Below, in pieces: positions 6,474 through 15,529 of a stretch of 37,906 bases of DNA. The notes below the pieces were generated by a model. That model was not told the origin of the DNA. It worked only from the letters and a program-made list of their open reading frames with translations, and did not search any database. This DNA is from Bacteroidales bacterium (GTDB taxonomy: Bacteria > Bacteroidota > Bacteroidia > Bacteroidales > UBA4181), in the NCBI GenBank assembly GCA_031264715.1, contig JAISDP010000138.1:1-37906 (forward strand). The letters are read 5' to 3'. Position 1 is the first letter of the stretch, and the number at the start of each line of letters is the position of its first letter. The position numbers and the translations under genes were made by a program.

Positions 6474-8234
6474 TTAATATCCTGGATTTTGCGTGTAATT
6501 TCCCTTTGCCCACTTTATTTGCGGCTGCGGTATCGGGAAAAATTCGTCGCGTCCGGCGGTGAAGCGCGCATTATCCATCCACGAGAACCTGTCTTTTTCT
6601 GCTGTAAAATAACTGTTCATGGTTGGCTCCAAAATTCCCCAGCGTTGCAGATCGAAAAAACGGCGTCCTTCGCAAGCCATTTCAAGGCGGTTTTCCCATT
6701 GCATGGCTTTCCATGCAAACTCTTTATCCCAGGTACAGTTTACACCCGGCTGGTATTCTTTGCATTTATAATTCAATATGGGGGTTCCGTCCGCTTTTAC
6801 CAAAAGCGCCGTACTGTTTGCAGCGCGCCGGCGGATTCTATTGATCAATTCCAGGGACTCATTCCACCTGTCCAGCTGAATCAGCGCTTCCGCTTTCCAC
6901 AGCAGCACCTCATCGTAGCGGATCATCCTTTTATTCATGGAATTGAACTGCCATCCGTCATACATCAGGCAACTGCAGCCGGGATGCGGCAATTCCTTCA
7001 CAGATTTGAAATAACCGTATTCGGGGATATTGCGCAGCCCGCGTTCTTCAAAGATCAAATGCGGGTCGTATTTCCAGGGATGCCCCGGCATACCTATCGT
7101 ATGGCTGAAACGCGGGTCGAATGTGTTTTGCCCGAAATACGCATCTACGCCGTCGGCAATGCTTCCAACATTGTATGTATCGAACATCGGCAAACCGTCA
7201 GACCCGGTTTTGAAGGCATTTCCCATCGTGTAGCTCACATGGTGAAACCCGCAGCACTGGAATCCGCCCCAGTTCCACGGATGGTTCAAACCTTCGCTTC
7301 TGTTTATTTTACCCCCGGTGGAACTGCCGTCGTCAATCGAATACTGGATTTCCCAGATGGACTCCCGCGTGTTGTTGTCGGATTCGGCGACAAAGTTATA
7401 ACCGAAATCATCACATAACTCAAGGCCTGTACCATCCTGACCGGTCAATTTATTCAGATACGTCAACGCTTCGCTTAACTTTTCCATATCGACGCTTACC
7501 ACCTGGTGTTTGTCGTCCTGCACGTACGCCATAAACATCAGCGTCCTTGCCACCATGGCTGTTGCAGCATTTTTGCTGACCCGCCCCTTTTCGGTTTGAA
7601 CTTCGGGCAGGAGCCCTTCCGCATCCTTAAAGTCGGCCAGAATCCTTTCCCACAAATACTGATCGTTCGGCTGATCTTTTACCCTGTTGGGAACGGCTTC
7701 AAATTCGGCGGTCGCGCCTGTCACCTGTTCATCAATATAAGGCATATATTTGAAGAACTGTTTGAGCCTGAAGTGAACAAAAGTACGGATAAATTTCATT
7801 TCGCCCAATCGTGCGTTTTTCACCGGGAAGTCTTCTTCAGAGATGGTCTCCAGCCTTTGTATGGCTGTATTGCATCTCTGGATGACCTGGTACGATACGT
7901 ACCACGGGAAATCAAGCGGCCATCCGTTGGGGGTTAGATTAACAAAAGTTTCCATATAGCCCCATCCGTCGCCGCCATCCCAGGTTCCTCCTCCGCCTTT
8001 GTAGGAGTCGTCGGAACGTAATGATCCCGACCACCAGGGGGAGAACGGGGAATCCCAGGACGGTATATCCGTCATCCTGGCATATGCCGCTGTTACAAAG
8101 CCTTCCATATCACCGGGCTTGGTAAGCAGCGCCTCGTCTAAAACCTGCTTGGGATTGACGTCAAGCACATCGGAACAGCTCATTGCCGCCAATACCAGGG
8201 CAAAAGCGTATACGATCAATTTAAGCCTTTTCAT
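6474..8234 (-). CDS. SusD/RagB family surface glycan-binding lipoprotein (pair 2)
   Basis: This 586-residue protein has a lipoprotein signal ending in LAAMSC and the typical SusD opening CSDVLDVNPKQVL. Helical TPR-like segments follow (YQVIQRCNTAIQRLE, EMKFIRTFVHFRLKQFF). The C-terminal part has the family signature RMIRYDEVLLWKAEALIQLDRW and ENRLEMACEGRRFFDLQRWG, and it ends in IPQPQIKWAKGNYTQNPGY. SusD proteins sit on the outer membrane as a lid over the SusC channel and bind oligosaccharides. The gene follows susC (pair 2) by 20 bp. The ligand is inferred to be D-arabinan oligosaccharide from the enzymes around it. Confidence 0.93.
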   Translation of the reverse strand: MKRLKLIVYAFALVLAAMSCSDVLDVNPKQVLDEALLTKPGDMEGFVTAAYARMTDIPSWDSPFSPWWSGSLRSDDSYKGGGGTWDGGDGWGYMETFVNLTPNGWPLDFPWYVSYQVIQRCNTAIQRLETISEEDFPVKNARLGEMKFIRTFVHFRLKQFFKYMPYIDEQVTGATAEFEAVPNRVKDQPNDQYLWERILADFKDAEGLLPEVQTEKGRVSKNAATAMVARTLMFMAYVQDDKHQVVSVDMEKLSEALTYLNKLTGQDGTGLELCDDFGYNFVAESDNNTRESIWEIQYSIDDGSSTGGKINRSEGLNHPWNWGGFQCCGFHHVSYTMGNAFKTGSDGLPMFDTYNVGSIADGVDAYFGQNTFDPRFSHTIGMPGHPWKYDPHLIFEERGLRNIPEYGYFKSVKELPHPGCSCLMYDGWQFNSMNKRMIRYDEVLLWKAEALIQLDRWNESLELINRIRRRAANSTALLVKADGTPILNYKCKEYQPGVNCTWDKEFAWKAMQWENRLEMACEGRRFFDLQRWGILEPTMNSYFTAEKDRFSWMDNARFTAGRDEFFPIPQPQIKWAKGNYTQNPGY

Positions 8235-8254
8235 GAATATATGATTTAAAATAT

Positions 8255-11200
8255 TTAAAATGTAACGTTAAGTCCAAAAGTAAATGTGAAGGGTGATAAA
8301 TAGCCATAGGCGAACATTTCGGGATCGAAACCGGTATATTGATCTTTTCCCCATCCCTTTTTAAGCGTAAAAACATTCCGCGCCGAAGCGTAAAATCGGA
8401 GATGCTGCATGGACAGTTTGCCTGATATTTTTTGGGGAAGCGTATACCCAAGTTCTATATTTCTTAATTTCAGATAAGAACCGTCTTCCACATAATAACT
8501 GGAAAAGACATTCTCGGAATTTTGCGTTGAGTTGGTGATCGCGGGAATATCGGAATCCGGGTTATCAAACGACCATGCGTCTAAAATCCGGGTATCGTGA
8601 TTCTTTCCTGCAGGAACAGATATATTCCAGAAATCGGATTGATACTTCCAGTCGTTTTTCACCTTATTGCCGTAAATACCCTGGAAAAACATATTCAGGT
8701 CGAATCCCGCATATCTGAGGTCAAAGGTGATCCCGCCAAAGAAATCAGGGTCGCTAATCCCGATATACGTCCTGTCATATAATTCGTTAACCACGCCATT
8801 GCCATCCAGGTCCTTATAGCGTACGCGGCCAACGGCCTTTCCCGTTTGCACGGCATGGTTATCCACTTCTTCCTGGGTTTTGAATATGCCATCTGCCACA
8901 AGGCCATAATGAATATTCGGGGTTCTGCCCACAACAAAATCGCGCATGCCGTCGCCCGGATATTTATTGATGACATTTTCGGGCAAACTGACCAGCTTGG
9001 TTTTATAGGTTCCGATGTTGGCCGAAACGGTATACCGGAATTCTGCCGAAGGGTGATTGCTGTAATGGAGTTCAATTTCGAATCCCCGGTTGTTCATATC
9101 CGCACCGTTGATCCATGGTTCGCCCCCTTCGCCCATAGCTGCGATGTAAGGCGTTTGCACCAGGATGTCCTTTGTCTTCTTGAAATAATAGCCCAGCGTT
9201 CCTGTGAGCTGCTGGTCCAGGAAGCCGAAGTCGACAGCCAGGTCGGTTTGCGTGGTGGTTTCCCATTTAAGATCAGGATTTCCCAACCAGGTTCTTCTAT
9301 AGCCCGAATACAGGGGGCCCGTTTCATTACCGTCAATCGGATAGGAAGTATCGAAATAACTGGTCGTAAACGGGGTGGAGGTATATCCCCGGGGCAAGCC
9401 CTGCACGCTTCCGTTCGATCCCCAGCTGGCGCGCAGTTTAAGATCGGACAAAAAACTGACGTTCTGCATAAACGATTCGTTGCTGATCCTCCATCCGCCC
9501 GAAACAGCAGGAAACAACCCGTAGCGGTTATTTTCACCGAAGAGCGACGAACCGTCGCGACGCAAGGTGAAGGAGAACATGTACTTTGAATGATACACAT
9601 AATTGGCTTTACCGAACAGGGAAAAATAGGTATACTCGTCAGCCGAACTGCCCAGCGAGTATTTCGAACCCGTTGTTACGCCTATGTGGGCAAAATCACG
9701 CTCTTCGAGGTAAATCCCCTCCCTTCTTGCAGAGAATCCTTCCTGTACGTATCTTGTATATTCCGTTCCGAATACGGCATCGAGGCTGTGTTTGCCCGTA
9801 TTGAGCGTGTACGACAGGGTATTGGTCCATACATAGCTTAACGGATGGGATTGATAACTCGCCACATAATTTTCCCCATCGCTGTTCCTGGCGCCGGTTT
9901 CGGACCATATTTTTTCAACCGCCCTGTTATATGCGTTCCCGTAATCAACGCCGAATTGTGTACGCGCCGATATCCCTTTCCAAATATCAAGGTCGAGAAA
10001 AATATTACCAATGACTTTGACGTAATTGTTGATATTGTCTTTATTGTCCGTCAAGACACGCACCGGGTTGGTAAAATCGTCGAAACCGGCAGCGCCGGCC
10101 CAGTTCCCATTGATGTCGCGCACAGGGGCGGCAGGAGGATTAATCATTGCATACCATGTTGGGTTTGGATCCCTCTGATCCCTGTATTGCAAGTAAGATA
10201 CAGCCAGGTTTTCACCCACCTTCAAATGGTTGTTGATCAGGCTGTATTCGGTATTGCTGCGTACCGAATACTGCCTGAAAAATGTATGTATCTGTGTTCC
10301 CTGGTTATTATAATACCCCAACGAGAACAAGCTTTTTGATTTATCTGTTCCGCTCGAAACCGTCAGTTGATGCTCTGTCATGATCGCTGTCCGGAAAATT
10401 TCATCCATCCAGTCGGTATCCGCTCCGGGTACGGTTTGCTCCGGGTTGAGCCATTCCTTAACCTGTGCATTGTCCAGTACGGCTATCCCGCTGTCATCCC
10501 TGTGCCATGTGAAATCGTAAGCGGCAGGAAGCGACATGGGGATGCCGTATACCTGTTCATCATACGATTGCGCTCTGAACGCCGCCACTCCATATTGCGC
10601 GGCGTTCATCAGTTCCGGCCTGTTCCGCACAGAACTGACCGAAATGCTGCCATTGTAGTCAACAGACGTTTTTCCGGCTTTTCCCTTTTTGGTCTGTATC
10701 AGCAATACGCCCCCGGAGGCCCGCGCTCCGTATATACTGGCCGAGGCAGCATCTTTCAGCACCTGTATGGATTCAATATCGGCCGAGTTGATGTCGCGGA
10801 GGTTCAAGTTTTGGGTAGGCATCCCGTCCAGCACAATCAGGGGCTGTATGTCGCCGGCCAGAGAGGTCTTTCCACGTACCTGTACGCCCACGTCTTCGGA
10901 CGGGTTGCCTCCATTGGTGGTGATATGAACCCCCGAAAGTTTTCCCTGAAGGGATTTCATTGCATTTGCCGAAGGATTTTTCCCGATGTCGCTTGCGCCT
11001 GCTATCGCTATGGATCCTGTTACATCAGCTTTCCTCTGGGTCATATAACCCGTATAGATCACTACTTCCGAAAGTGCGGTTGCATCGTCCTCCAGGGTCA
11101 CATCGATTATGGTTAAGCCTCTGACGGCGCGCTCTTCAGTTTTTTTGCCGACAAAAGAAAATACCAGTATGGCGTCTTCCGAACCGGTATTGATTTCATA

Positions 11201-11398
11201 TTTCCCATCTATGTTGGTTACCGTACCGGTTGCAGTCCCTTTGATATATACGCTAACCCCAACCAATGGCTCATCGGCGCCTTCCTCCAGAACTGTTCCC
11301 CGTATTACTTTCGTTTGCTGCGCGCTGGAATAGAGCGCAAAACTCAAAAGCAAACAGGTTAATAAGGTCTTGTTTATTTGATGAATTAAATTTTTCAT
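8255..11398 (-). CDS. SusC/RagA TonB-linked outer-membrane transporter (pair 2)
   Basis: This 1047-residue protein has a signal peptide ending in YSSAQ. A carboxypeptidase-regulatory-like domain follows (IRGTVLEEGADEPLVGVSVY to about residue 110), then the TonB plug (VVIYTGYMTQRKADVTGSI; ASASIYGARASGGVLLIQTK) and a 22-strand barrel ending in FTFTFGLNVTF. It would import oligosaccharides through the outer membrane with TonB energy. It is the start of the second SusCD block, 17 bp after the compact GH172 gene, so it is probably co-transcribed with fucI and GH172. It is clearly diverged from the first SusC of the locus, so the two pairs may take different fragment sizes or branches. Confidence 0.95.
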   Translation of the reverse strand: MKNLIHQINKTLLTCLLLSFALYSSAQQTKVIRGTVLEEGADEPLVGVSVYIKGTATGTVTNIDGKYEINTGSEDAILVFSFVGKKTEERAVRGLTIIDVTLEDDATALSEVVIYTGYMTQRKADVTGSIAIAGASDIGKNPSANAMKSLQGKLSGVHITTNGGNPSEDVGVQVRGKTSLAGDIQPLIVLDGMPTQNLNLRDINSADIESIQVLKDAASASIYGARASGGVLLIQTKKGKAGKTSVDYNGSISVSSVRNRPELMNAAQYGVAAFRAQSYDEQVYGIPMSLPAAYDFTWHRDDSGIAVLDNAQVKEWLNPEQTVPGADTDWMDEIFRTAIMTEHQLTVSSGTDKSKSLFSLGYYNNQGTQIHTFFRQYSVRSNTEYSLINNHLKVGENLAVSYLQYRDQRDPNPTWYAMINPPAAPVRDINGNWAGAAGFDDFTNPVRVLTDNKDNINNYVKVIGNIFLDLDIWKGISARTQFGVDYGNAYNRAVEKIWSETGARNSDGENYVASYQSHPLSYVWTNTLSYTLNTGKHSLDAVFGTEYTRYVQEGFSARREGIYLEERDFAHIGVTTGSKYSLGSSADEYTYFSLFGKANYVYHSKYMFSFTLRRDGSSLFGENNRYGLFPAVSGGWRISNESFMQNVSFLSDLKLRASWGSNGSVQGLPRGYTSTPFTTSYFDTSYPIDGNETGPLYSGYRRTWLGNPDLKWETTTQTDLAVDFGFLDQQLTGTLGYYFKKTKDILVQTPYIAAMGEGGEPWINGADMNNRGFEIELHYSNHPSAEFRYTVSANIGTYKTKLVSLPENVINKYPGDGMRDFVVGRTPNIHYGLVADGIFKTQEEVDNHAVQTGKAVGRVRYKDLDGNGVVNELYDRTYIGISDPDFFGGITFDLRYAGFDLNMFFQGIYGNKVKNDWKYQSDFWNISVPAGKNHDTRILDAWSFDNPDSDIPAITNSTQNSENVFSSYYVEDGSYLKLRNIELGYTLPQKISGKLSMQHLRFYASARNVFTLKKGWGKDQYTGFDPEMFAYGYLSPFTFTFGLNVTF

Positions 11399-11415
11399 AA
11401 CATTATTTTTGATGA

Positions 11416-12615
11416 TTATTCATTTCCCCAAAGCTTAGGATCGTTTCCTTTACTTTTCCTCCATTCATTACGCCATTTATGGATTTCGCTTACGCCGATA
11501 AAGGGTTTCAGCTTCCGGTCTTCCTTTGAAGGAGCGGGCGGTAATTTACAGGCTTCCGACTGATACCAGTATGCTACGGTGGCCATGTCGAGCGTCAGGT
11601 TATTCGCATGACCGTGTTCTATCGTTGCTTTCAGGCTTTTTTCAAAGAAAACGGGATCGTTGATGAAGAACCGGTAAACATGCGTCCGTCCCAACCAGCC
11701 GATGTCGTCGTTTACACGGGGATAGCCGAAATGAGGATGCGAAAATTTCTCTTTCGGACACCAGGACGTATTAAAGAAATCTTCGGTACCCGTGCCGATC
11801 AGCGAAGGCATTTTTTCCCCGTCGATAAACCACATGTCGTCGCCTTCCCCGTACCACATGGGAGTAGGACAATGGACGTAATAGTTGATCCCCACAAAAT
11901 GACCCTTGCCTTTTATATCGGCAAAAACATAGTTATTGGCGCCATCCCTGTTTTCGCGCTGCGGGCCGATAACCGCCCATTCTGTTTCCCCTTCGGGGAG
12001 GGCTTCGGTCAGTTCATGGTTGTACCATGCATGAAAGCGTCCCATATCATCGGGCAGCTTCTTCATTTCATAATAGTCCACATAGAAATAGAACGCGTCG
12101 ATTTGATGGTCGGCCTGGTTCTCAATCTCTATTTTCGCGCCTTTTGCAAAAGGCATGGCGAAGTAGGATGAAAGCCCGGTGCCGTTGCCGGGCCCTGCCG
12201 ACAGGGGCAGCGACGCATAATTATACTGTTCGTTCCATCCCTGCCCGAAGAACGGGCCAACAGGCGACTCTACCGAAGGGTAATCGCTGCCGTCCCAATA
12301 CATCCGGATAATGATGTCGTTACGGTTCAAGCGACGGGGATCGGGAGCAATGGTTATCCAGATGTGGCTGATCATGCCGGTACCGGATATTTCGGCTATT
12401 GTACGGGTTTCGCCCGGTTTAATATTGCTGAGGTGATCCCTGTTCCCTCCTGTCTGGTCGTAACTGCTGATGCGTTTGTTGCGCATACCGTTTTTCAGCT
12501 TGGCAAGATCATACATCTCGCTCGAAAAATTATCCTGAGCTCTTACATTTGCCGGAAACCATGACATGGCCCCGAATAGCAGGATACACAAAGTAAATTG
12601 CCTGATTGTCATCAT
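11416..12615 (-). CDS. GH172 (DUF2961), probable exo-D-arabinofuranosidase, compact form
   Basis: This 399-residue secreted enzyme has a signal peptide ending near NVRAQ and no lipobox, so it is probably periplasmic. Typical DUF2961 features are ISSYDQTGGNRD, GTGMISHIWITI, MYWDGSDYPSVESPVGPFFG and AMPFAKGAKIEIEN. The two expected catalytic glutamates are present as E257 in YGEGDDMW and E278 in GTGTEDFFN. Their spacing of 21 residues equals that of the characterised bifidobacterial difructose-anhydride hydrolase (E270/E291, from memory). GH172 includes exo-acting D-arabinofuranosidases and D-fructofuranosidases. The neighbouring isomerase, which accepts D-arabinose, favours arabinose release here. 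It lies 42 bp after fucI and 17 bp before susC of pair 2. Confidence 0.88.
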   Translation of the reverse strand: MMTIRQFTLCILLFGAMSWFPANVRAQDNFSSEMYDLAKLKNGMRNKRISSYDQTGGNRDHLSNIKPGETRTIAEISGTGMISHIWITIAPDPRRLNRNDIIIRMYWDGSDYPSVESPVGPFFGQGWNEQYNYASLPLSAGPGNGTGLSSYFAMPFAKGAKIEIENQADHQIDAFYFYVDYYEMKKLPDDMGRFHAWYNHELTEALPEGETEWAVIGPQRENRDGANNYVFADIKGKGHFVGINYYVHCPTPMWYGEGDDMWFIDGEKMPSLIGTGTEDFFNTSWCPKEKFSHPHFGYPRVNDDIGWLGRTHVYRFFINDPVFFEKSLKATIEHGHANNLTLDMATVAYWYQSEACKLPPAPSKEDRKLKPFIGVSEIHKWRNEWRKSKGNDPKLWGNE

Positions 12616-12657
12616 AAAAAATATAAATTTGTTAATTATTACTTGTTAATTATTGAC

Positions 12658-14436
12658 TTAATGATACAATGCCCCATAAGTTGCACAAGCCCTGTAATCG
12701 GAGCTTTCATCGCATGAGCCGTATGCAGCCCAGGCAGACGGACGGAATATCTTATTTTCATCCACATTGTGCATGCAAACAGGTATCCGCAAAGTTGAGG
12801 CAAGCGTAATCAAATCCGCGCCGATATGCCCGTAACTGATGGCTCCATGATTGGCTCCCCAATAATTCATCACGGAATAAACATCTTTAAACCGTCCCTC
12901 GCCCGTTACCCTCGGTACAAAGAATGTTGAAGGCCAACCCGGATCGGTACGCCGGTCGATGATGCTAAAAACGTGTTCGGGAAAGCGAACCGTCCAGCCT
13001 TCTGCTATTTGCAGAACAGGGCCTAAGCCTCTCAGCAGGTTCAAGCGACACATGGTAACCGGCATCCCTTCGCGGGTAAGGAATTTGGACGAGAAACCGC
13101 CTCCGCGCATGTATTCCAGCCCGGCAGGCGACCATGTTGTTGCTTCCAGCATCTTTTCAACCTCATCTTCGGTGATTTCCCAGAATGGCTTCATCACAGG
13201 GTTGCCATCTTCGCCGGACTGCTGCCCCGTGCCATCCAATGTGCACGAGCCCGAATTGATTAAATGGATGGCCCCGCCTTGCAACATGCCGTCGGGTTTC
13301 CATCCCGAAACCCTTTCGATTGCTTCGGGGCTCCAGAACGTACGCACATCGGCAAATATTTGAGATGTATTGGTCAGCAGTTTGTTGAACAACATGCTGA
13401 TACCGTTCAAGTGATCATCTTCGGTGGCAAAAACAAACGGTTCGCGGATTCCGTTCCAGTCGAACGAGGTGTTGAGCATGGCTTCGGAGAAATCGCCGTC
13501 GGGCATGAAATCGGTCCACTGGCGCTGTCCCTGGAAACCTCCCGCAATCGCATTGTGTCCGTTGGCTTCTTCTTTAAATCCCATCTCATCGAGTTTTTCA
13601 TTGCCAATCATCAAATCGCGCATAATGATGGTCATCTTCACCACAAATTCCCAATCCAGGTCCTTCTGCTGACGGCTGCGCCTGATCGATTCCCTGTTCA
13701 GATCCTCGCCCTCGTTTTTCATGCAATGCCTGCGAGTCCATTCCATTGCTTTTGCAAATTCGTCCCTGTCATAAATTTCCTGTTGGACACGGCGCAATAT
13801 TTCGGAACAATCGACATATTCGGTGCGGATACCGAGATATTCACGGAGAAAATCAGGATTTACGATCGAACCGGCAATGCCCATGGATACGGAACCAATG
13901 GCCAGGTAGGATTTTCCGCGCATGATCGCCACTGCCAAACCTGCCCTGGCAAAACGAAGCAGTTTCTCCCGGACATCGGCAGGGATCGTATGGTCGTCCA
14001 AATCCTGGACATCCCGCCCGTAAATGCCAAAGGCGGGCAAGCCGAACTGGTTGTGTGCAGCCAGGGCAGCCGCAAGGTAAACAGCGCCGGGACGTTCCGT
14101 GCCGTTGAACCCCCAAATGGCTTTCGGGATCAGCGGGTTCATGTCGATGGTTTCGGAACCGTAGCACCAGCACGGCGTGACGGATAACGATAATCCGACG
14201 TTTTCCCGTTCAAATTTTTCAGCGCATTTGGCGGCTTCTTTCACGCCGCCTATGCAAGTGTCGGCAATCACGCATTGCACAGGGCTGCCATCGGGATAGC
14301 GGAGGTTTTCGAAATAAAACCGGGCTACATTTTTCGCCATTCCCATTGTCTTGTCCTCCAGCGATTCGCGGATTCCCTTGCGGCGGCCGTCAATGATGGG
14401 ACGGATACCAATTTTCGGATAACTTATTTGCTCCAT
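12658..14436 (-). CDS. fucI: L-fucose/D-arabinose isomerase
   Basis: The start at 14436 gives 592 residues (E. coli FucI has 591) and aligns MEQISYPKIGIRPIIDGRRKG with the FucI N-terminus. An in-frame ATG eight codons upstream (14460) is less likely. Diagnostic blocks include GFQGQRQWTDFMPDGDF, FDWNGIREPFVFATEDDHLNG (metal and substrate site) and NYWGANHGAISYGHIGADL. The Mn-dependent enzyme isomerises L-fucose to L-fuculose and D-arabinose to D-ribulose in the cytoplasm. Here it is embedded between D-arabinan-type glycosidases, with no fucosidase, fuculokinase or aldolase nearby, so D-arabinose is the more likely physiological substrate. A perfect LacI-type palindrome and a 9-bp hairpin lie upstream. 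The family is certain; the substrate is inferred. Confidence 0.93.
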   Translation of the reverse strand: MEQISYPKIGIRPIIDGRRKGIRESLEDKTMGMAKNVARFYFENLRYPDGSPVQCVIADTCIGGVKEAAKCAEKFERENVGLSLSVTPCWCYGSETIDMNPLIPKAIWGFNGTERPGAVYLAAALAAHNQFGLPAFGIYGRDVQDLDDHTIPADVREKLLRFARAGLAVAIMRGKSYLAIGSVSMGIAGSIVNPDFLREYLGIRTEYVDCSEILRRVQQEIYDRDEFAKAMEWTRRHCMKNEGEDLNRESIRRSRQQKDLDWEFVVKMTIIMRDLMIGNEKLDEMGFKEEANGHNAIAGGFQGQRQWTDFMPDGDFSEAMLNTSFDWNGIREPFVFATEDDHLNGISMLFNKLLTNTSQIFADVRTFWSPEAIERVSGWKPDGMLQGGAIHLINSGSCTLDGTGQQSGEDGNPVMKPFWEITEDEVEKMLEATTWSPAGLEYMRGGGFSSKFLTREGMPVTMCRLNLLRGLGPVLQIAEGWTVRFPEHVFSIIDRRTDPGWPSTFFVPRVTGEGRFKDVYSVMNYWGANHGAISYGHIGADLITLASTLRIPVCMHNVDENKIFRPSAWAAYGSCDESSDYRACATYGALYH

Positions 14437-14489
14437 ATTACTGTTTTTAAATGATAACATACTGAACTTGATGATCTCAATTGGTAAAA

Positions 14490-14520
14490 TCCACTCCGAA
14501 AAGCAACTTCCCGGAGTGGA
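14490..14520 (-). terminator. 9-bp hairpin between the surface lipoprotein gene and fucI
   Basis: TCCACTCCG (14490-14498) and CGGAGTGGA (14512-14520) form a perfect 9-bp stem with a 13-nt loop. On the minus strand it is followed by TTTTACC, a short T-run. It could be a weak intrinsic terminator, an attenuator, or an intercistronic stem that separates the first SusCD block from fucI-GH172-susCD. Confidence 0.5.
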
Positions 14521-14538
14521 CGCTATTCATTATTAATT

Positions 14539-14552
14539 ATTAATCGATTAAT
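14539..14552. promoter_or_regulatory. LacI-type operator candidate before fucI
   Basis: ATTAATCGATTAAT is a perfect 14-bp palindrome with the central CG typical of LacI-family operators. The same TTAA-W-CG-W-TTAA pattern occurs at 28170-28181 and 29263-29274, next to the LacI-type gene and fucP. It overlaps the stop codon of the surface lipoprotein gene and lies about 100 bp before the fucI start. Confidence 0.55.
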
Positions 14553-15501
14553 CAATAACACCGGGGATTTGCATGTCATATCCCTCAGGCGTTATCACGA
14601 TTACATTTACGCCGTAGAATCCCGACCAAAAGTTATTTCCGGGGCCCATTCCCATCATAATGGTAATTTGAGCGTCGCCATCGGGAAAAATATTTTTCAC
14701 CCTGTAAATACGGTCTGTATTACGACTGTTATCAACCACGACTGTTCCTTCGTTGCCGCCCTTTATCCGGAACTCTGTTTCTACAATGCTGTGGACATCG
14801 TTGTCAAGCGATCCGTAAATATAGAAATCATAGCTTTGGGCTTTTTTCAGGTTTGAAATAACAAAACCCGACTCGGAGACAGGAGGATCACCTAAACGAC
14901 CGTCATTAAAAAAGCAATCGTTGGCGGCTTGCCACGGGATTCCAAAAACGTTTGGATTACTGACGGCAAGAGATAGAAAACCCGTCAAATTCGATATTGA
15001 ATATTCGGTATTTGTACCTTCGTCATCCAATAAATCCGACACTGTGGCGCCTCTTTCGATTTTTTGAATAACATTGAACGGAGGATCCGATACGTCGGCA
15101 ACGCCGAAATCAAGATAAACGGGCCGTGTCAACTCATATACATTACGGACATGCAATATTGAAAAGTATTTGAGTTTTCCATCTTCGGATTCAATTGCGA
15201 TGGTTGTTGAACCCGCTTCGATTCCGGTAATGGTTGCCGTGCTGTCATTGACTCGCGCGATAGAAGCAACGGCAGTATTCAATATGCGCCAGTTAAACTT
15301 TTGGCTTGCTGTTTCCTGGCTGTCAAAACTTGCCTTTACCGTGTAATCCTCCCCTTTCTGGATGGAAACGGTTGCTTTACTGATACGCACAAACTTCCTG
15401 TTGGCGTATTCTGTTCTTGGGTCGCTTCCTTCATCGCAGGCATTCAAACCAAGCGCTAACAGCATGATATAAAATACCGATTGGATATTGAAATTTTTCA
15501 T
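14548..15501 (-). CDS. Surface glycan-binding-type lipoprotein with Ig-like domain
   Basis: This 317-residue protein has a lipoprotein signal ending in LGLNAC. Residues about 35-118 form a bacterial Ig-like (BIG2-type) domain: VSIQKGEDYTVKASF, WRILNTAVASI, ATITGIEAGSTTIAIES. The remaining ~190 residues are a beta-rich domain starting PVYLDFGVADVSDPPFNVI, with ISNLKKAQSYDFYIYGSL and RNTDRIYRVKNIFPDGDAQITIM. That part looks like a galactose-binding-like sandwich. No catalytic residues are recognised. Its place directly after susC-susD (29 bp gap) matches SusE/F or SGBP positions, so it probably binds the polymer on the cell surface. The ligand is inferred from the locus. Confidence 0.72.
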   Translation of the reverse strand: MKNFNIQSVFYIMLLALGLNACDEGSDPRTEYANRKFVRISKATVSIQKGEDYTVKASFDSQETASQKFNWRILNTAVASIARVNDSTATITGIEAGSTTIAIESEDGKLKYFSILHVRNVYELTRPVYLDFGVADVSDPPFNVIQKIERGATVSDLLDDEGTNTEYSISNLTGFLSLAVSNPNVFGIPWQAANDCFFNDGRLGDPPVSESGFVISNLKKAQSYDFYIYGSLDNDVHSIVETEFRIKGGNEGTVVVDNSRNTDRIYRVKNIFPDGDAQITIMMGMGPGNNFWSGFYGVNVIVITPEGYDMQIPGVID

Positions 15502-15529
15502 ATGATATTTTTATTTTAAAAATTTTAAA

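Noticed and set aside
6489..7418. Long plus-strand frame of 309 codons over the second susD
   Set aside because: The minus-strand SusD protein is unambiguous; the plus frame has no recognisable domain.
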